In this document: piece by piece, positions 42,931 to 51,514 of the stretch
Layout: every line of letters starts with the position of its first letter
Position numbering within the stretch: the stretch's first letter is position 1
Assembly: GCF_003096675.1 (NCBI RefSeq)
Contig: NZ_QEKW01000002.1
Coordinates: 310,001-374,000 of the forward strand
DNA from: Actinomycetospora cinnamomea
Lineage (GTDB): Bacteria; Actinomycetota; Actinomycetes; Mycobacteriales; Pseudonocardiaceae
Length of the DNA: 64,000 nt
Direction: 5' to 3'
Notes under the pieces: model-generated
Database searches by the model: none
Told to the model about the DNA's origin: nothing
What the model saw: the letters and a program-made list of their open reading frames with translations, nothing else
Translations under genes and position numbers: made by a program

Positions 42931-43317
42931 GTGCCGACCGGCAGGGTCAAGTGGTACGACGCGGAGAAGGGCTTCGGCTTCCTGTCGCAGGAGGGCGGGG
43001 CCGACGTCTACGTGCCCAAGGGTGCGCTACCGCGCGAGGTGGAGACCCTCAAGTCCGGGCAGCGCGTCGAGTTCGGCATCGCCGAGGGTCGGCGGGGGCC
43101 GCAGGCGCTCCAGGTCCGCCTGGTCGACCCCCTGCCGTCGGTGTCGGAGGCCTCCCGCCGCTCGCCCGACGAGCTCCACGGCCTCATCGACGACATGATC
43201 AAGCTGCTCGAGGCCCGCGTGCAGCCCGAGCTGCGGCGCGGGCGCTACCCCGACCGGCGCAACACCAAGCGCCTGGCCGAGGTCGTCCGCGCCGTGGCCC
43301 GGGAGCTGGAGGGGTAG
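42931..43317 (+). CDS. Cold-shock-domain protein with C-terminal extension
   Basis: 128 residues. The CSD starts [25 protein letters not shown] and carries the RNP1-like KGFGFL and the VYV of RNP2. A C-terminal part (about residues 70-128, [46 protein letters not shown]) is absent from short Csp proteins. This arrangement is the one of mycobacterial CspB (Rv0871-like). It binds RNA and single-stranded DNA. GTG 42931 has GGGAGACG upstream. The downstream DUF2771 gene in the same order as in mycobacteria supports the match. Confidence 0.82.
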   Translation: MPTGRVKWYDAEKGFGFLSQEGGADVYVPKGALPREVETLKSGQRVEFGIAEGRRGPQALQVRLVDPLPSVSEASRRSPDELHGLIDDMIKLLEARVQPELRRGRYPDRRNTKRLAEVVRAVARELEG

Positions 43318-43353
43318 GCACGGGCACCCGGCGCGCTCCCCGTGGGGTGCGTG

Positions 43354-43860
43354 TCACCGGTCGTCGACGGACAGGACCCACGTGGCCCGGGTCGCGAACT
43401 CGAGACCGTTCGGGCCCTGGCTGATGCGCGCCCCGTACTGCTGCACCTCGGCGCTCGTCAGCTGGTCGGAGGGCGCCGGCAGGACGAGGGTGAAGCCCGG
43501 GGCGGTGCCGGGCGCGAAGACGGGACTGCGGCCCTGCTGGACCGCACCTGCCGCGTCGCGGAAGGTGAACGCGACCTGCCAGGGGGTGCTCGTGACCTCC
43601 TCGGGGACGGTCACGGTCAGCGGGGTGTTCGGCGGGACGCGCAGGACGGCGACGGCGTCGGGGTCGTCGCCGCACTCGGTGACCTGCACGTCGCAGAACT
43701 GGCTCGCGCCCACCGTGGCGCCGGCCCCGCCCGCGGCGAAGGTGACGTCGCCGGGGGAGGACGGCCCGGCGGTGGCGCGCACGATCAGCACCACCGTGAC
43801 GGTCACGACGGCGAGGACGGCGACGCCGACCAGCACGGTGCGCCGCGACAGGGTCCTCAC
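43354..43860 (-). CDS. DUF2771 membrane-anchored protein
   Basis: 168 residues. An N-terminal membrane segment or signal anchor (about residues 8-27, VLVGVAVLAVVTVTVVLIV), then a DUF2771-like domain with FCDVQVTECGDDPDAVAVLRVPPNTPLTVTVPEEVTSTPWQVAFTFRD, in which two cysteines may form a disulfide. Probably a cell-envelope protein of unknown role. Its GTG overlaps the MFS stop upstream (GTGA), so it is translated with it. Confidence 0.8.
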   Translation of the reverse strand: MRTLSRRTVLVGVAVLAVVTVTVVLIVRATAGPSSPGDVTFAAGGAGATVGASQFCDVQVTECGDDPDAVAVLRVPPNTPLTVTVPEEVTSTPWQVAFTFRDAAGAVQQGRSPVFAPGTAPGFTLVLPAPSDQLTSAEVQQYGARISQGPNGLEFATRATWVLSVDDR

Positions 43861-45452
43861 CGCCGGGCCCGCCCCGGCTCGGGCTCCGGTGCGCGCCGTC
43901 GCCGCGGCAGCATCGACGACCCGCGGGTGATGAGCACGGTCTGCACGGTACCGAGCGCCACGACGGCGCCGATCACCGTGAACCCGATCCACCACGTCGG
44001 CGGCAGCAGGACGCCCAGCGCACCGCCGAACACCCACGACAGCTGCAGGATCGTCTCCGAGCGCCCGAACGCCGACGCCCGCCCGGCCTCGGGCAGGTCA
44101 CGCTGCACCACCGCGTCGAGGCAGACCTTGAGCAGCGCGCTCGTCGTCGCGGCGACGAGGGCGGCGACGGCCGCGGTGACCAGCCCGGTGACGACCGCGG
44201 CGAGCACGACCGCGACGAGGGCGAGCAGCAGGCACACGACCATGAGCACCCGCGGCCGGCCGAAGCGCTGGCGGGCGCCGACGAAGTTGCCGAGGAACCC
44301 CCCGGCGCCGGCGGCCGCGCCCACCACGCCGAGCAGCACGAGCTGGTCGCCGGGCGCGCCCTCGGTCTCGTTCTTGACCACGAACGCGGCGAACAGCATG
44401 AGGAATCCGGTGAGGCTGCGGATGGTCCCGTTGGCCCACAGGGCGGTGACGACGTCGCGGGTGAGCGGCGAGCGCTTCGGCGGGGCCTCCTCGATCCCGG
44501 GCACCGGCAGGATCCGTGTCGGGACCTCGCCCTCGGTGACCTCCACCCACGCCGGGATGCGCAGGCACAGCCACACCGCGGCCAGGCAGATCGCGGCGGT
44601 GAGCCACGCGGCACCCGGCGACCCGAACAGCCAGGCGACACCGGCCGCGACCCCGCCGGCCACGCCCGACGCGACGAGGCCGAACACCGTCAGCCGCGAG
44701 TTCGTGGTGACGAGCGTGATGCCGGGCGGTAGCACCCGCGGGGTCACCGCGGCCTTGAGCACGCCGAACGACTTCGACAGCACCATGATCCCGAGCGCCG
44801 CGGGGTAGAGCGCCCAGGTGTCCATGTACAGGGCGAGGACCACCGCGAGCGCACCCTGGCCGGCCGTGGAGACCGCCATGGCGGCGCGCCGGCCCTGCTG
44901 CAGCCGGTCGAGCAGCGGCCCGATCACGGGCGCCACGAGGGCGAACGGGGCCACGGTGATCAGCAGGTAGAGCGCGACCCTGCTCTTGCTCTCGGCGCTG
45001 GCCGCGGAGAAGAACAGGGTGTTGGCCAGGGCGACCGCGAGCGTGGCGTCCGAGGCGTAGTTCGCCATCCACGCGTAGGTCAGGGCGGTGAGCCCCGAGC
45101 GGTCGGCGCCGTCGGCCGACGCCGCCCGGTGGAAGGCCTGCGCACCGCGTCGGGTCAGGCGCCGGGCCCGCCATGCCGCGACGCGCGTGACCGTGATCTT
45201 CGACGGCGCCGGGTCGTCGTCCTCGCGCGCGTCGACGTCGGTGTCGCCCGTCCCCGCGCCGCCCGCCCCCGGGTCCTCGGGGTAGGGGCGCGTGTGCCGG
45301 GCCGTCGGCGGGAGCCGGCCGGGGCGGCGGCGGGGCGGGGGACCGTAGGCGCCGTGGCCCGGGTCGCCGTCCGGGGGCGGCGTGCGGGGTGGCGTCCGGC
45401 GCCTCGGGTCGTCGCCGGGCGGGCGCCGGAACGGTCCGGTCACGGGGTCCAT
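43857..45452 (-). CDS. MFS transporter with long N-terminal extension
   Basis: 531 residues. The first about 120 residues are Pro/Arg/Gly/Asp-rich and likely disordered. Residues about 130-520 contain 10-12 hydrophobic helices (YLLITVAPFALVAPVIGPLLDRLQQGRRAAMAV, with the MFS loop-2/3 motif DRLQQGRR; VFGLVASGVAGGVAAGVAWLFG; and AFVVKNETEGAPGDQL). The gene order csp - DUF2771 - this MFS - DUF3027 is the one of mycobacteria, where the MFS homologue is Rv0876c-like. Substrate unknown. Confidence 0.8.
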   Translation of the reverse strand: MDPVTGPFRRPPGDDPRRRTPPRTPPPDGDPGHGAYGPPPRRRPGRLPPTARHTRPYPEDPGAGGAGTGDTDVDAREDDDPAPSKITVTRVAAWRARRLTRRGAQAFHRAASADGADRSGLTALTYAWMANYASDATLAVALANTLFFSAASAESKSRVALYLLITVAPFALVAPVIGPLLDRLQQGRRAAMAVSTAGQGALAVVLALYMDTWALYPAALGIMVLSKSFGVLKAAVTPRVLPPGITLVTTNSRLTVFGLVASGVAGGVAAGVAWLFGSPGAAWLTAAICLAAVWLCLRIPAWVEVTEGEVPTRILPVPGIEEAPPKRSPLTRDVVTALWANGTIRSLTGFLMLFAAFVVKNETEGAPGDQLVLLGVVGAAAGAGGFLGNFVGARQRFGRPRVLMVVCLLLALVAVVLAAVVTGLVTAAVAALVAATTSALLKVCLDAVVQRDLPEAGRASAFGRSETILQLSWVFGGALGVLLPPTWWIGFTVIGAVVALGTVQTVLITRGSSMLPRRRRAPEPEPGRARR

Positions 45453-45575
45453 GATGACCGAGGACCGATCACCCGGGGACCCTCGGTGATCGATCGCCGA
45501 CCCGCCGTGCCCGGCGCGGCCCGGCAACGGCGCCCGCCTCTCCCGCACCGTCGGGTGAGCGGCACAATCGACGGT

Positions 45576-46409
45576 GTGGTCCCCTTCGCCGACCCCACGG
45601 ACGACGTCATGACCGAGACCGAGCAGGCCGTCGCCGCCCACCTCGCCGCCGCGGGCGAGCTCGCGCGCGCCGCGGCCGTGGAGACCGCCGACGGCGAGGC
45701 CGAGCAGGTCGGCGAGGCGGTGGCCGTGCGCGCCGAGGACGTGCCCGAGGCCGCGACCCACTACTTCGCCGCCGCCAAGCCCGGCTACCGCGGCTGGTAC
45801 TGGGCGGTCACGGTCGCGGGCCCCGAGGGCGACGTGAACGTCAGCGAGGTCGTGCTGCTGCCCGGGCCGGAGTCGGTGGTCGCGCCGACGTGGGTGCCCT
45901 GGAGCGACCGCGTCCGCGCGGAGGACCTCGGCCCGGGTGACCTCCTGCCCGTCGAGGAGGGCGACGAGCGCCTCGTACCGGCGCACGCCGCGCTCGACCC
46001 GGACGACGAGGAGGCCGCCGAGGACGCCGAGCCGGGCGCGGGGGTCCGGGAGGTCGGCGACGAACTGGGCATGGGGCGCCCGCGCGTGATGAGCCGCGAG
46101 GGCCGTCTCGACGCCGCGGTGCGCTGGTCGGACGGGCACTTCGGGCCCCGGGCCGACATGGCGCGCGCGGCCACCGCGCACTGCGGCACCTGCGGCTTCT
46201 ACCTCCCGGTCGCCGGGTCGCTCCGCGCCGCGTTCGGCGTGTGCGGCAACGGCAACGTCCCCGCCGACGGTCATGTCGTGCACGCCGAGTACGGCTGCGG
46301 CGGCCACTCCGAGCTGCAGGTCGACAGCGGATCGGTCATCGCCGTCGCCGACCTCGTCTACGACGACGGGGTCGAGATGGAGCCGGAGACCACCGGATCG
46401 CGCCGCTGA
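45576..46409 (+). CDS. DUF3027 domain protein
   Basis: 277 residues. DUF3027 features: ARAAAVETADGEAEQVGEAVAV, HYFAAAKPGYRGWYWAVTVAG (about residues 65-85), LLPGPESVVAPTWVPWSDRV and a C-terminal cysteine-rich part (AHCGTCGFYLPVAGSLRAAFGVCGNGN, HAEYGCGGHSE) that probably binds zinc. GTG 45576 lies 4 bases behind CACAAT; ATG 45609 is the alternative start. It is 41 bases upstream of the ATPase-fold gene, in the same direction. Function unknown; widespread in actinobacteria. Confidence 0.78.
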   Translation: MVPFADPTDDVMTETEQAVAAHLAAAGELARAAAVETADGEAEQVGEAVAVRAEDVPEAATHYFAAAKPGYRGWYWAVTVAGPEGDVNVSEVVLLPGPESVVAPTWVPWSDRVRAEDLGPGDLLPVEEGDERLVPAHAALDPDDEEAAEDAEPGAGVREVGDELGMGRPRVMSREGRLDAAVRWSDGHFGPRADMARAATAHCGTCGFYLPVAGSLRAAFGVCGNGNVPADGHVVHAEYGCGGHSELQVDSGSVIAVADLVYDDGVEMEPETTGSRR

Positions 46410-46450
46410 GACCGGTGCAGGCCGGGGCCGCAGCGGGGACGGGGCCTGGC

Positions 46451-49400
46451 GTGACCCCGGACCCCGCGGACCCGTTCGGCACGGACGCGCTGCGTCGCGC
46501 CGTCCTCGACGCCTGGACCGCGTCCCCGGCCCGCTTCCGGGAGGACGCCAACGCCGAGGAGGACCTGCTCCGCGGCGGCTACCGCGACCGCTGGTTCGTC
46601 GAGCTCGCCCAGAACGCCGCGGACGCCGCCGAGCGTGCGGGCACCACGACCGCGCTGCGGATCCGGGTGGTCGACGGTGACCTGCACGTCGCGGGCGCCG
46701 GGGCGCCGCTGGACGCGGACGGCGTCGCCGCGCTGGCCTCGCTGCGGGCGTCGGCCAAGCGCGGCGCCAGTGTCCACGGCGTCGGGCGCTTCGGGGTCGG
46801 CTTCGCCGCGGTCACGGCGATCAGCGACGCCCCGCGCGTCGTCACCCGCCGCGCCGACGGCTCCGTCGCCGGCGTCGCGTTCGACCGTGCGCGCACCGCC
46901 CGCACGATCCTCGGGGCGGGCGCGCCGGAGCTGTCCGACGAGCTGGCCCGCCGGGACGGGTCCGCGCCGGCGCTGCGCCTCGTGTGGCCCACGGACCCCG
47001 GCGAGCCGGGCCCGCCGGAGGGCACCGACACCGAGGTCCGGCTGCCGCTGCGCCCCGGCCTCGACCCCGCCGACCTGCTCGCCGCGGCCGCCGCGCAGGC
47101 CGAGGACCTGCTGCTCGCCCTGCCCCCGCTGCACGCGATCGACCTGCCCGAGGGGGTCGTGGCGCGGTCGGGCGAGGGCGACGCCGTCGTGGTCGGCAAT
47201 CGGCGCTGGCGCCTGCGGCGCGTCGAGGGCGAGGTGCCCGCCGCCCTGCTCGCCACCCTCGCCGTCGAGGACCGCGCCCGCCCCGGGTGGCGGGCCACGT
47301 GGGCGGTGCCCGCCGACGGCGAGCTCGCCGGCCCCGAGCGCCCCGACGTCCTGCACGCGCCCACGCCCACCGACGAGCGCACCACGCTGCCCGCGCGCCT
47401 GCTGGCCACCGTGCCGCTGGACCCCGATCGCCGCCACGTGCGCGCCGGCCCGGTCACCGACCACGTGCTCGCCGCCGCCGCGGCCGCCTACCCCGACCTC
47501 GTCCGCGACCGGCCGGCCGAGGAACGCCCGGGGCTGGTCCCGCGCCCGGCGCTGCCCGCCTCGGCGGTCGACGCCGCGCTGCGCGACGGCGTGCTCGCCG
47601 CGCTGCGCACCGCGCCGTGGCTGCCGGCCGCCGACGGGTCCTCCGACCTCGCCCCGGCCGGCGCGCAGGTCCTCGACCTCGACCCCGCGGGCCCACCCGA
47701 GGTCCTCGCCGACCTCGCCGGGCAGCTCGCCGATGTGCTGCCCGGCCTCGTCGACGCCCGCCTCGCCGCGCCCCGCCACGCCGGCGCGCTGTCCGCCGTC
47801 GGCGTGGCCCGCACCCGCATCGCCGCCCTGGCCGACGCCCTGGTCGGCCTCGAGCGTCCGGTGGCGTGGTGGCGGGCGCTGCTGGCCGGTCTCGCCGCGC
47901 TGCCCGCGGTGGCCGGCCCCGGCACCCGCGACGAGCTGGCCGGACTGCCCGTGCCGTTGACCGACGGGCGCGTGGTGCTCTCCCCGCGCGGGGTGCTGCT
48001 GCCCGGGGGCGACCCGGCGGTCGCCGAGCGCCTCGCCGCCGCCGCGGTGCCGGGCCTGCGGGTCGCCGCACCGGGGCTCGACGACGACCCCGGCGCCCGC
48101 GCGCTGCTGCTCGCGCTCGGTGCGCGCGCCCTCGACGGCCCGTCGCTGCTGGCCGACCCGGCGCTGCGCGAGGCCGTCGAGCGCTCGGCCGACGACGCCG
48201 ACGCCGGGGGCGATCCCGAGGAGCTGGACGCCCTCGCGGCCCTGGTCCTCGCCCTCGTCGCCGGGGGCGCCGCCGACCCCGGGCCCGGCGTCGGCGCCCT
48301 CGCCCTGCGCGCCGCCGACGGCGGGTACCGGCGCGCCGACGAGCTCGTCCTGCCCGACGGTGCCCTGCGCGGGCTCGTCGATCCCGACGGACCGCTCGGG
48401 GTCCTCGACCCCGCCGTCGCCGCCGCCCACCCGCGCCACGCGCTGACCGCGGTCGGCGTCCTCGACGGCTTCGCCGTCCTGCGCGACGATGCCCCCGTCG
48501 GCCCCGACCACGACCTCGACGACGAGGAGACGTGGTGGGCCGAGGAGATCGATCCGGCCGCCGACCGTCCCGGCGGGCCCGACAGCGCGGACGCCCCGGG
48601 CCCGCTCGTCGCCGTGCGCGACCTCGAGCTGGTCGACCGGTGGGACGCGGCGTGGCCGGTGCTCGCCGGCGACCGCGAGGTCCGCGAGGCGCTCGGCGGC
48701 GCCCGGCCGGTCGGCGCGCCGGGCGAGGACGAGGGCCCGCGGCCCTACACCGCCTGGTGGCTCGGACGGCACGGGCGCCTCGCGGGACGTCCGCCCACGG
48801 ACTGGCGCCTGCCGGGCGCGACGGCCGTCGCCGGCCTCTACGACCCGGTGCCCGACGACGTCGCCGCCCGCCTCGATCCGGCGTTCCTCGCCGCGATCGG
48901 CGTGCGCACCCGGCCCCGCGTCGCCGGGCCCGACGACGCCGCCGACCTGCTCGCCCGGCTCGCCGACCCCGCCCGCCCCGTGCCGCCCGCCCGCGCCGCC
49001 GCCGCGCACGCCGCGCTCGCCGAGGCCGTCGCCGCCGGGCGGGTGTCGGTGACCGAGGTGGAGCCCCCGGACCGGGTGCGCACCGCCGACGGGCAGGTCC
49101 GCGACGCCGAGACCGGTGTCCCGCCCGCCGTCCTCGACCGCGCTCAGCTCGGCGGGGTGCTCCCGCCCGCGGCGCTCGTCCTCCCCGGCGCCGGCGACCC
49201 CGCCCTGCTCGCCGACCTGCTCGACCTCGCGCCCGCCTCCGAGCGCGTGCGGGTGACCGTGCGCGAGGGCGGGCGCGCCGTGCCGTGGGAGGAGCTGCCC
49301 GCCGCCGTGGCGTGGGCCGCGGTGCTGGGCCGCCCCCTGCCCGAGGGCGAGCTGGTGCTCCACGACCGTCTGCGCGTCCTCGTCGTCGACGACGAGCGCG

Positions 49401-49513
49401 GCGGGGCGCCGGTGGAGTACACGCCGGCGGCGTGGGTGGACGGCGAGGGCGTGGTGCACGCCGACGATCCGGTGCGCGGCCTGCTCGCGGCGCTCGCTGC
49501 GCCCTCCACGTAG
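46451..49513 (+). CDS. Sacsin-like HATPase-domain protein
   Basis: 1,020 residues. Residues about 15-230 hold a GHKL (Hsp90/sacsin-type) ATP-binding fold: N-box ELAQNAADAAERAG, then HVAGAGAPLDADGVAAL, G2-like HGVGRFGVGFAAV. The rest is Ala/Asp-rich with helical repeats and no domain I can name. Proteins like this follow DUF3027 in actinobacteria; role unknown, maybe a chaperone-like or DNA-associated ATPase. The strongly GC-skewed composition (Asp, Ala, Arg, Leu) gives very long open frames in other phases, which are not genes. GTG 46451 is preferred; GTG 46415 is also possible. Confidence 0.78.
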   Translation: MTPDPADPFGTDALRRAVLDAWTASPARFREDANAEEDLLRGGYRDRWFVELAQNAADAAERAGTTTALRIRVVDGDLHVAGAGAPLDADGVAALASLRASAKRGASVHGVGRFGVGFAAVTAISDAPRVVTRRADGSVAGVAFDRARTARTILGAGAPELSDELARRDGSAPALRLVWPTDPGEPGPPEGTDTEVRLPLRPGLDPADLLAAAAAQAEDLLLALPPLHAIDLPEGVVARSGEGDAVVVGNRRWRLRRVEGEVPAALLATLAVEDRARPGWRATWAVPADGELAGPERPDVLHAPTPTDERTTLPARLLATVPLDPDRRHVRAGPVTDHVLAAAAAAYPDLVRDRPAEERPGLVPRPALPASAVDAALRDGVLAALRTAPWLPAADGSSDLAPAGAQVLDLDPAGPPEVLADLAGQLADVLPGLVDARLAAPRHAGALSAVGVARTRIAALADALVGLERPVAWWRALLAGLAALPAVAGPGTRDELAGLPVPLTDGRVVLSPRGVLLPGGDPAVAERLAAAAVPGLRVAAPGLDDDPGARALLLALGARALDGPSLLADPALREAVERSADDADAGGDPEELDALAALVLALVAGGAADPGPGVGALALRAADGGYRRADELVLPDGALRGLVDPDGPLGVLDPAVAAAHPRHALTAVGVLDGFAVLRDDAPVGPDHDLDDEETWWAEEIDPAADRPGGPDSADAPGPLVAVRDLELVDRWDAAWPVLAGDREVREALGGARPVGAPGEDEGPRPYTAWWLGRHGRLAGRPPTDWRLPGATAVAGLYDPVPDDVAARLDPAFLAAIGVRTRPRVAGPDDAADLLARLADPARPVPPARAAAAHAALAEAVAAGRVSVTEVEPPDRVRTADGQVRDAETGVPPAVLDRAQLGGVLPPAALVLPGAGDPALLADLLDLAPASERVRVTVREGGRAVPWEELPAAVAWAAVLGRPLPEGELVLHDRLRVLVVDDERGGAPVEYTPAAWVDGEGVVHADDPVRGLLAALAAPST

Positions 49514-49520
49514 CCCCGCG

Positions 49521-49787
49521 TCACAGCTTCTGGGCCCACTTGACCCCGCGGCGCTGGGCGCGGCGCTGCAGCGCGAGGACACCGAGCCCGACCCCGCCGA
49601 GGCCCACCCCGACGACCGCGGCGGCGAACCACACGTCGAGCGGGCGGACGCCGGCCGCGGCGAGGACGCCGAGCACGACCGCGACGGCCAGCCAGATCGC
49701 CGACCCGGCGAGGACGACCGGCACGACGTCGGTCAGCCGGCGCGGCAGCGGCGGCGGCTCGGCGTGCAGATCGAGGCGGCGGGGCAC
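49521..49787 (-). CDS. DUF2530 small membrane protein
   Basis: 88 residues with two membrane helices (about 20-45, VVPVVLAGSAIWLAVAVVLGVLAA; and 50-75, WFAAAVVGVGLGGVGLGVLAL) and a basic tail (QRRAQRRGVKWAQKL). Matches DUF2530, an actinobacterial family of unknown function. GTG 49787 chosen because it starts where homology would begin. Convergent with the upstream ATPase-fold gene, 7 bases apart. Confidence 0.75.
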   Translation of the reverse strand: MPRRLDLHAEPPPLPRRLTDVVPVVLAGSAIWLAVAVVLGVLAAAGVRPLDVWFAAAVVGVGLGGVGLGVLALQRRAQRRGVKWAQKL

Positions 49788-49817
49788 CCCCCGGACCCTA
49801 CGTGAGCGGAATTCACG

Positions 49818-49843
49818 GCTATGGCCGGGAAGATCACGCACAT
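49818..49843 (+). repeat. Palindrome family D, degenerate copy D2
   Basis: GCTATGGCCGGGAAGATCACGCACAT matches 22 of 26 positions of the loop and right arm of D1 (9395-9420). The left arm (near gtgagcggaattcac) is not conserved. Confidence 0.65.
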
Positions 49844-49875
49844 GAGAGCGGCGTGATCGGGTAAACCTGCCGGCC

Positions 49876-51312
49876 GTGCTGCAGCGCTACTTCCGCCTCA
49901 ACGAGCGCGGGACGTCGGTCGTCCAGGAGGTCCGCGGCGGCGTCGTGACCTTCGTGACGATGGCCTACATCGTGGTCCTCAACCCGCTGATCCTCGGCAG
50001 CCTGGACCCGGCGTCCCCGTCGGCCAAGCGCGACGTCATGGGCATGGTGCTCACCGTCCCGCAGGTCGCGGCGGTGACCGCGCTGGTCGCGGGCGTCATG
50101 ACGATCGTCTTCGGGCTCGTCGCGAACTTCCCCTTCGCGATGGCCACCGGCCTGGGCATCAACACCCTGGTCGCGGTGACGATCGCCCCGCAGGTCACCT
50201 GGCCCGAGGCGATGGGCCTCGTGGTGGTCAACGGCGTGATCATCGTGATCCTGGGCCTCACCGGGTTCCGCACGGCCGTGTTCAACGCGATCCCCGACCC
50301 GCTGAAGATCGCGATCGCGGCCGGTATCGGCGCGTTCATCGCCTTCATCGGCCTCGTCGACGCCGGGTTCGTGCGCAGGCTGCCCGATGCGGCCAACACC
50401 ACCGTGCCGGTGGGGCTCGGCATCCAGGGCTCGATCGCCTCGTGGCCCAGCGCGGTCTTCTGCATCGGGCTGCTGCTCACCGGCGTGCTCGTCGCCCGCG
50501 GCGTCCGCGCCGGGATCCTGCTGGGCGTGCTCACCACGACGGTGCTGGCGATCGTCGTCGAGGCGATCGTGCAGGTGGGGCCGTCGAACGGGACGAACCC
50601 GCGGGGCTGGAACCTCGGCTACCCCGGCCTCCCGGAGTCGATCGTCTCGCTGCCCGACCTCTCGCTCGTCGGCGACGTCTCCCTCGGCGCGTTCGCGCGG
50701 CTGCCCGCCCTGGCGGTCTCGCTGCTGGTGTTCACGCTGGTGCTCGCCAACTTCTTCGACGCGATGGGCACGATGACCGGGCTCGGGCGCCAGGCGGGGC
50801 TGCTCGACGAGCGCGGCCAGCTGCCGAACATCGGGCGCGCGCTGGTCGTCGAGGGCGCCGGCGCGGTGGCCGGTGGCGCGGCGTCGTCCAGCTCGAACAC
50901 CGTGTTCGTCGAGTCCGCCTCGGGCATCGCCGAGGGTGCGCGGACCGGCCTGGCCAACGTCGTGACCGGCCTGCTGTTCCTCGCCGCGATGTTCTTCACG
51001 CCGCTCTACGAGATCGTGCCGGTGGAGGCGGCCGCCCCGGCCCTGGTCATCGTCGGCGCGCTGATGATCGGGGGCGTCCGCGACATCGAGTGGTCGGACT
51101 TCTCGGTGGCGATGCCGGTCTTCCTGACCATCGTCGTCATGCCGTTCACCTACTCGATCGCCAACGGCATCGGCGCCGGGTTCATCAGCTGGGTGCTGCT
51201 GCGCAGCGCCACCGGCCGGGCGCGGGAGATCCACCCGCTGATGTGGGTCGTGGCGGTCGCCTTCGTCCTGTACTTCGCGGTGACGCCGCTGCGGGTGCTG
51301 TTCGGGCTGTGA
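49876..51312 (+). CDS. NCS2-family purine permease (AzgA-like)
   Basis: 478 residues with about 12 hydrophobic helices. NCS2/AzgA features: FRLNERGTSVVQEVRGGVVTFVTMAYIVVLNPLIL at the start, PFAMATGLGINTLVAV (about 95-110), FFDAMGTMTGLGRQAGLLDE, and SSSNTVFVESASGIAEGARTGLANVVTGLLFLAAMFFTPL. It takes up guanine, hypoxanthine or adenine. The GTG at 49876 lies 14 bases after the TAAACCT-like box. Next to the amn gene region, but no shared operon. Confidence 0.85.
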   Translation: MLQRYFRLNERGTSVVQEVRGGVVTFVTMAYIVVLNPLILGSLDPASPSAKRDVMGMVLTVPQVAAVTALVAGVMTIVFGLVANFPFAMATGLGINTLVAVTIAPQVTWPEAMGLVVVNGVIIVILGLTGFRTAVFNAIPDPLKIAIAAGIGAFIAFIGLVDAGFVRRLPDAANTTVPVGLGIQGSIASWPSAVFCIGLLLTGVLVARGVRAGILLGVLTTTVLAIVVEAIVQVGPSNGTNPRGWNLGYPGLPESIVSLPDLSLVGDVSLGAFARLPALAVSLLVFTLVLANFFDAMGTMTGLGRQAGLLDERGQLPNIGRALVVEGAGAVAGGAASSSSNTVFVESASGIAEGARTGLANVVTGLLFLAAMFFTPLYEIVPVEAAAPALVIVGALMIGGVRDIEWSDFSVAMPVFLTIVVMPFTYSIANGIGAGFISWVLLRSATGRAREIHPLMWVVAVAFVLYFAVTPLRVLFGL

Positions 51313-51367
51313 CGCAGGCCGGGCTCCGGTTGACAGGGTCCCGCGGGGCCGGAAGCGTCGGCTCGTG

Positions 51368-51439
51368 ATGGGTCGGGTTCCACTGACGCGCCGTCGGCAC
51401 GTCGATCACGGGCTGCTCGCGACGTCGCTCTGTCGCTGA
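51368..51439 (+). CDS. Cysteine-type leader peptide upstream of sfnG
   Basis: 23 residues: MGRVPLTRRRHVDHGLL then ATSLCR, ending with Cys-Arg before TGA. The core TRRRHVD and a Cys close to the end match the class of short leader peptides found in front of sulfur-metabolism genes in mycobacteria and Streptomyces (cysteine-attenuated leader peptides). It lies 75 bases upstream of the sulfur-assimilation gene sfnG, in the same direction. The idea is that stalled translation at the Cys codon in cysteine starvation relieves attenuation. Confidence 0.75.
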   Translation: MGRVPLTRRRHVDHGLLATSLCR

Positions 51440-51514
51440 GCCCCGTTCTTCTCCTGCCCGGAACCCCCGCGCGTCCGCGCGCGTCCCTACCCCCTCGCGA
51501 GGAGGCACATCGCC

